The translations under genes were made by a program, and so were the position numbers. From NCBI RefSeq assembly GCF_030817355.1, contig NZ_JAUSZH010000001.1, forward strand, positions 992,001 through 1,056,000: 64,000 nucleotides of DNA. Reading direction: 5' to 3'. The notes below the pieces were generated by a model. The model worked only from the letters and a program-made list of their open reading frames with translations, made no database searches and was not told the DNA's origin. Shown piece after piece: positions 62,201 through 64,000 of the stretch; positions within the stretch are counted from its first letter, which is position 1, and each line of letters starts with the position of its first letter. The stretch is from Streptomyces sp. V1I1. Lineage in GTDB: Bacteria > Actinomycetota > Actinomycetes > Streptomycetales > Streptomycetaceae.

Positions 62201-62788
62201 ATCGAGGACGGCGACTGGATCAGCTTCGACCCCGTGCACCTGAAGGGGATCGAGTCGGTGACGGTCGGGGCGGCCTCCGGCGGCCTCGGCGGGGACGTGG
62301 AGTTCCGCGCCGGATCACCGACAGGTCCGCTGCTGGGCAAGGTGACCGTCCCGAACACCGGGGACTGGGGCAACGTCGTCTCGCCCACGACCGCCCTCAG
62401 GAACCCGGGCGGCACTGTGAAGCTGTACGCGGTCTTCACCAACCCGCAGTGGTCGGCCGAGAAGCCCGATCTGCTCGCCCTCGACTGGCTGCACTTCAAC
62501 GGGAGGGGCGTCGAGAAGCACCCGGCGACCAAGGTCTCGCTGACGGCGACGCCCGCGACCGGGACCGCGCCGCTCGCGGTGCAGCTCGCGAGCAAGGTCG
62601 AGCCGCTGCCCGGCCGCACCATCGCCTCGTACCACTGGGACTTCGGCGACAACGCCAAGCCCACCGCTCCTGAGGGAGCGACGGCGGCGCACAGCTACGC
62701 CCGCCCCGGTGCGTACACCGCGCATCTGACCGTCACCGACAACAAGGGCGACACGACAGTCAACTACGTCCGAATCAGCGCGAGTTGA
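59297..62788 (+). CDS. Secreted ThuA - sugar dehydrogenase - PKD - CBM6 protein
   Basis: 1163 residues. Signal peptide (about 1-46); ThuA-like glutamine-amidotransferase domain (about 47-285: YRVLVFSKVTNFYHDSIPAG, GGGWVGLHAAS); PQQ-type glucose/sorbosone dehydrogenase beta-propeller (about 300-700: GLLGLALDPEFGKNNWLYL, NSHMAGSIAFDKKGELYIATGDNT, YAMGMRNPFRI); PKD domain (YAWDFDGNGTTDSTEANPTH); a linker domain; CBM6 (FREAEHMTTTGGAH); second PKD (YHWDFGDNA). Start ATG 59297 with GGGAG upstream. It is co-directional with the TIM-barrel gene 13 nt downstream. Likely acts on extracellular sugars. Confidence 0.92.
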   Translation: MSSRRARLSPGAPLSRMPLSPLTVITALLALVVALGIASPPRADAAPYRVLVFSKVTNFYHDSIPAGIDAIKKLGSENGFDVEATDDAAAFSDTNLARFQAIVFNNTNSTPEKGDLLGAEQRAALQKYIRGGGGWVGLHAASASERDWDWYEGLVGAIFDKHPAVQTGRIKVLDHAHPSTKGLPELWERTEEWYNWRTNPTGKVHTLAQIKVRDGITGLDEGVDHPWSWCQNYDGGRSWFTAGGHAKSAFQEEGFLKHILGGIQWAAGNKPGDCTATKTGAFQRTPLVTSDLADPFELAVAPDRRVFFIQRTGKVKVIDQQTLKVTTALDFAYTPDMTSQSDGLLGLALDPEFGKNNWLYLLNSDKTEKRLNLSRFTVTGNTIDPASEKRLLTIPTWRGEGRANSHMAGSIAFDKKGELYIATGDNTDPFASEGFAPIDEGEGRRAWDAQGTAGNTNDLRGKILRITPKDDGTYTAPEGNLFAPGAEKTRAEIYAMGMRNPFRITTDPLSGALLVADYGPDARAAKPDRGPEGTVEFTRITKAGNFGWPYCIGDNTPFNDYDFATRTPGPKFDCAKLVNDSPNNTGLAELPPAQPATVWYAYSASAQFPELGTGGGGPMSGPVYDYDAANTYRTKFPEYFEGKWLNYELTRKWFKSFSIQRQDQTFTDPRFAPAKAGDLQSINSVFADMTWNQPFEADFGPDGALYVIDFGLGSGTGRGGSNEGSGIYRIDYVGDGRLPDAKATASPDTGSVPLTVKFSSAGSGLPGGKPVTYAWDFDGNGTTDSTEANPTHVYRTKGRFTARLTVTGPGDLTGLAVQDITVGNTRPVVTIQQPSNGGMFSFGDTIPFTVKVRDKEDGRRIDCSRVVVQSQLGHDTHLHPLDNYTGCTGEIATDAGESHGPGQNLYYGITAQYEDKGVPGVPALTGSSSLTLRTTFREAEHMTTTGGAHAGVVVASRADASGGRRLAEIEDGDWISFDPVHLKGIESVTVGAASGGLGGDVEFRAGSPTGPLLGKVTVPNTGDWGNVVSPTTALRNPGGTVKLYAVFTNPQWSAEKPDLLALDWLHFNGRGVEKHPATKVSLTATPATGTAPLAVQLASKVEPLPGRTIASYHWDFGDNAKPTAPEGATAAHSYARPGAYTAHLTVTDNKGDTTVNYVRISAS

Positions 62789-62801
62789 GAGGGAAGCAGA
62801 C

Positions 62802-63656
62802 ATGAACGGCACACGACGTGCGTTCCTCGGCACGGCGCTGGGCGCCGCTGCGGCGACGGCCTTGAGCCGCCCGGCGTACGCCGCCGAGGGCGGCCGCCGA
62901 CGACGCATCCCGCCCTCCGGCATCGGCATGCACCTCTACACGATGCGCACGCCCCTGGCGAAGGACTTCAAGGGGACCCTCGCGCGACTGGCGGGCATGG
63001 GGTACGCGACGGTCGGGGTCAGCGGCCGGCACGGCAACAGCGCGGCCGCGATCCGGGGCATGCTGGAGGAGACCCGCCTCAAGGCGGTGCTCGAGCATGT
63101 CGGCTACACCGTCGTCACCAGCGACGGTCTGCCGCAGGCACTCGATGACATCCACACCCTCGGCGCGCGATGGATCGTGGTGCCGAGCCTGCCCGGCTCG
63201 ATGCACACTCCGGCCGGATTCCGGGAAGCGGCACGGCAGTTCAACAAGGCCGGGCTCGCCGCCCGCGAGTCCGGTCTCGGTCCGCTGCTCTTCCACAATC
63301 ACGGCCTCGACCACGAGGTCGTCGACGGAGAGAATCTGTACGACATCCTCCTCAACGAGACCGACCCGGAGCTGGTGGCCTTCGAGCTGGATGTCTACTG
63401 GGCGGCGAAGGGCGGGGCGGATCCGCGTTCGCTGTTCGTGCGCCACCGGCGGCGCTTCCCCGCGCTGCACGTCAAGGACATGGCTCCGGACGGCGGCTTC
63501 GCCGATGTCGGCTCCGGAACCCTGGACTTCCCGTCGATGTTCGACACGGCGCGCAGCGGCCGTGTGAAGCAGTGGCTGGTCGAGCACGACTCGCCGGCCG
63601 ACCCGTTCACGACCGCGCAGAACAGCTACACGTACCTGGCGAACCTCAGGTACTGA
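62802..63656 (+). CDS. Tat-exported sugar isomerase/epimerase (TIM barrel)
   Basis: 284 residues. Twin-arginine signal TRRAFLGTALGAAAATAL, then an AP-endonuclease-2/xylose-isomerase-like barrel: IGMHLYTMRTPLAKDF, GPLLFHNHGLDHE (metal-binding His), VAFELDVYWAAKGGADP and ALHVKDMAPDG. Its Tat signal fits export with bound metal. It follows the secreted sugar-dehydrogenase gene in the same operon, so both probably serve one extracellular sugar pathway. Confidence 0.9.
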   Translation: MNGTRRAFLGTALGAAAATALSRPAYAAEGGRRRRIPPSGIGMHLYTMRTPLAKDFKGTLARLAGMGYATVGVSGRHGNSAAAIRGMLEETRLKAVLEHVGYTVVTSDGLPQALDDIHTLGARWIVVPSLPGSMHTPAGFREAARQFNKAGLAARESGLGPLLFHNHGLDHEVVDGENLYDILLNETDPELVAFELDVYWAAKGGADPRSLFVRHRRRFPALHVKDMAPDGGFADVGSGTLDFPSMFDTARSGRVKQWLVEHDSPADPFTTAQNSYTYLANLRY

Positions 63657-63967
63657 CGGAGTCCCGAACGGGGGCTCCGCCCCAGACCCCGCGCCTCAAT
63701 CGCCGGCGAGGCTGGCTTTCGGGGCTCCGCCCCGGACCCCGCTCCTCAATCTCCCCCAGACTTCGTCCGGGGGCCCCCACGGGGCTTGATTTGCCCGGAC
63801 GGGCTTGAAGTTCCGCCCGGACGGGCGGAACTTCAAGCCCGTCCGGCGATTGAGGACAACGCCCGAAGGGCGTACCGGGGGTCTGGGGCGGAGCCCCCCA
63901 CGCGGCGGAGCCGCAAATCGATACAGCGGGAAGGGGCGGGGAGGGGAACAGCCCCGCCGGGCATCGG
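63657..63967. repeat. GC-rich interspersed repeat block
   Basis: 311 nt without a gene. GGGGCTCCGCCCC-type units occur in both orientations (63670, 63720, 63885), with CCTCAATC and GATTGAGG as complementary partners around the central palindrome. This is the Streptomyces intergenic repeat style, and it likely terminates transcription from both sides. Confidence 0.7.
63795..63846. terminator. 52-nt perfect palindrome
   Basis: Two 25-nt arms, beginning CCGGACGGGCTTGAAG, are exact complements around a GA centre. It would form a very strong hairpin in either strand, between the TIM-barrel gene and the convergent gene at the right edge. Confidence 0.82.
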
Positions 63968-64000
63968 CTAGTCCTGCGCGGACGCCGCGCCGAGCAGACC
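63968..64000 (-). CDS. C-terminal tip of a gene beyond the right edge
   Basis: The last ten codons of a minus-strand frame, reading GLLGAASAQD before TAG at 63970-63968. Too short to identify; its position after a strong palindrome supports a real convergent gene. Confidence 0.4.
   Translation of the reverse strand, partial: GLLGAASAQD

Overview
This is high-GC actinomycete DNA, most likely Streptomyces. Many starts are GTG or TTG, genes overlap by ATGA/GTGA/TGATG, and there is an AlbC-type cyclodipeptide synthase. An XRE regulator sits beside an RsbW-like ATPase, and GC-rich stem-loop repeats lie at the right end.

Region 1 (about 1-25.8 kb) is a metal island, mainly for copper. It carries a truncated copper ATPase with a CPD motif, two mirrored pairs of a small DUF6153-like membrane protein and a DUF305 lipoprotein, a second copper ATPase (CPC), DUF2182/DUF1326 proteins, an HMA chaperone, a TauE-like/cupredoxin membrane protein and a CopC-CopD fusion. 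Three MerR-type promoters of one architecture (TTGACC, 18 nt, TNTANC, with the dyad in the spacer) are present. One drives a cyclodipeptide synthase followed 17 nt later by copA. One drives a Cys-rich peptide gene leading to copCD. One drives a frameshifted merR with a Cys-rich peptide at its end. Two TetR circuits with visible operators flank these.

Region 2 (26.2-31.0 kb) is a divergent sulfane-sulfur module: TusA-like protein, cysteine desulfurase and an ArsR-rhodanese fusion on the minus strand; an MBL-double-rhodanese protein and an MFS permease on the plus strand.

Region 3 (31.2-39.2 kb) mixes live genes (CmtR plus CDF transporter, CutA, anti-sigma-like ATPase, methyltransferase) with debris: truncated oxygenase, response regulator, methyltransferase and HAD genes, a frameshifted XRE regulator, and a probable integrase tail beside tRNA-Pro(GGG). 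This looks like the decayed end of an element integrated at that tRNA.

Region 4 (39.4-46.7 kb) is one tightly overlapping minus-strand operon: thioesterase, fatty acyl-AMP ligase, two desaturases, acyl carrier protein, a third desaturase, alpha/beta hydrolase, rubredoxin. Content and order match the core of bacterial polyyne (polyacetylene) clusters. The proposed flow is: FAAL activates a fatty acid and loads it on the ACP, the three di-iron enzymes (electrons via rubredoxin) desaturate and acetylenate it, and the hydrolase or thioesterase releases it. An HxlR/MFS pair lies upstream.

Region 5 (47-64 kb) looks like ordinary chromosome: lactate utilisation (lutABC), cobF, a GntR regulator with a chimeric oxidoreductase/proline-racemase gene, a P450, a frameshifted TSUP permease, a rhomboid protease, a second identical tRNA-Pro(GGG), a YjbR protein, a large secreted ThuA/sugar-dehydrogenase/PKD/CBM6 protein with a Tat-exported TIM-barrel partner, and a terminal palindromic repeat.

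Frameshifts recur in otherwise conserved genes. Some may be sequencing indels, so those calls need read-level support.
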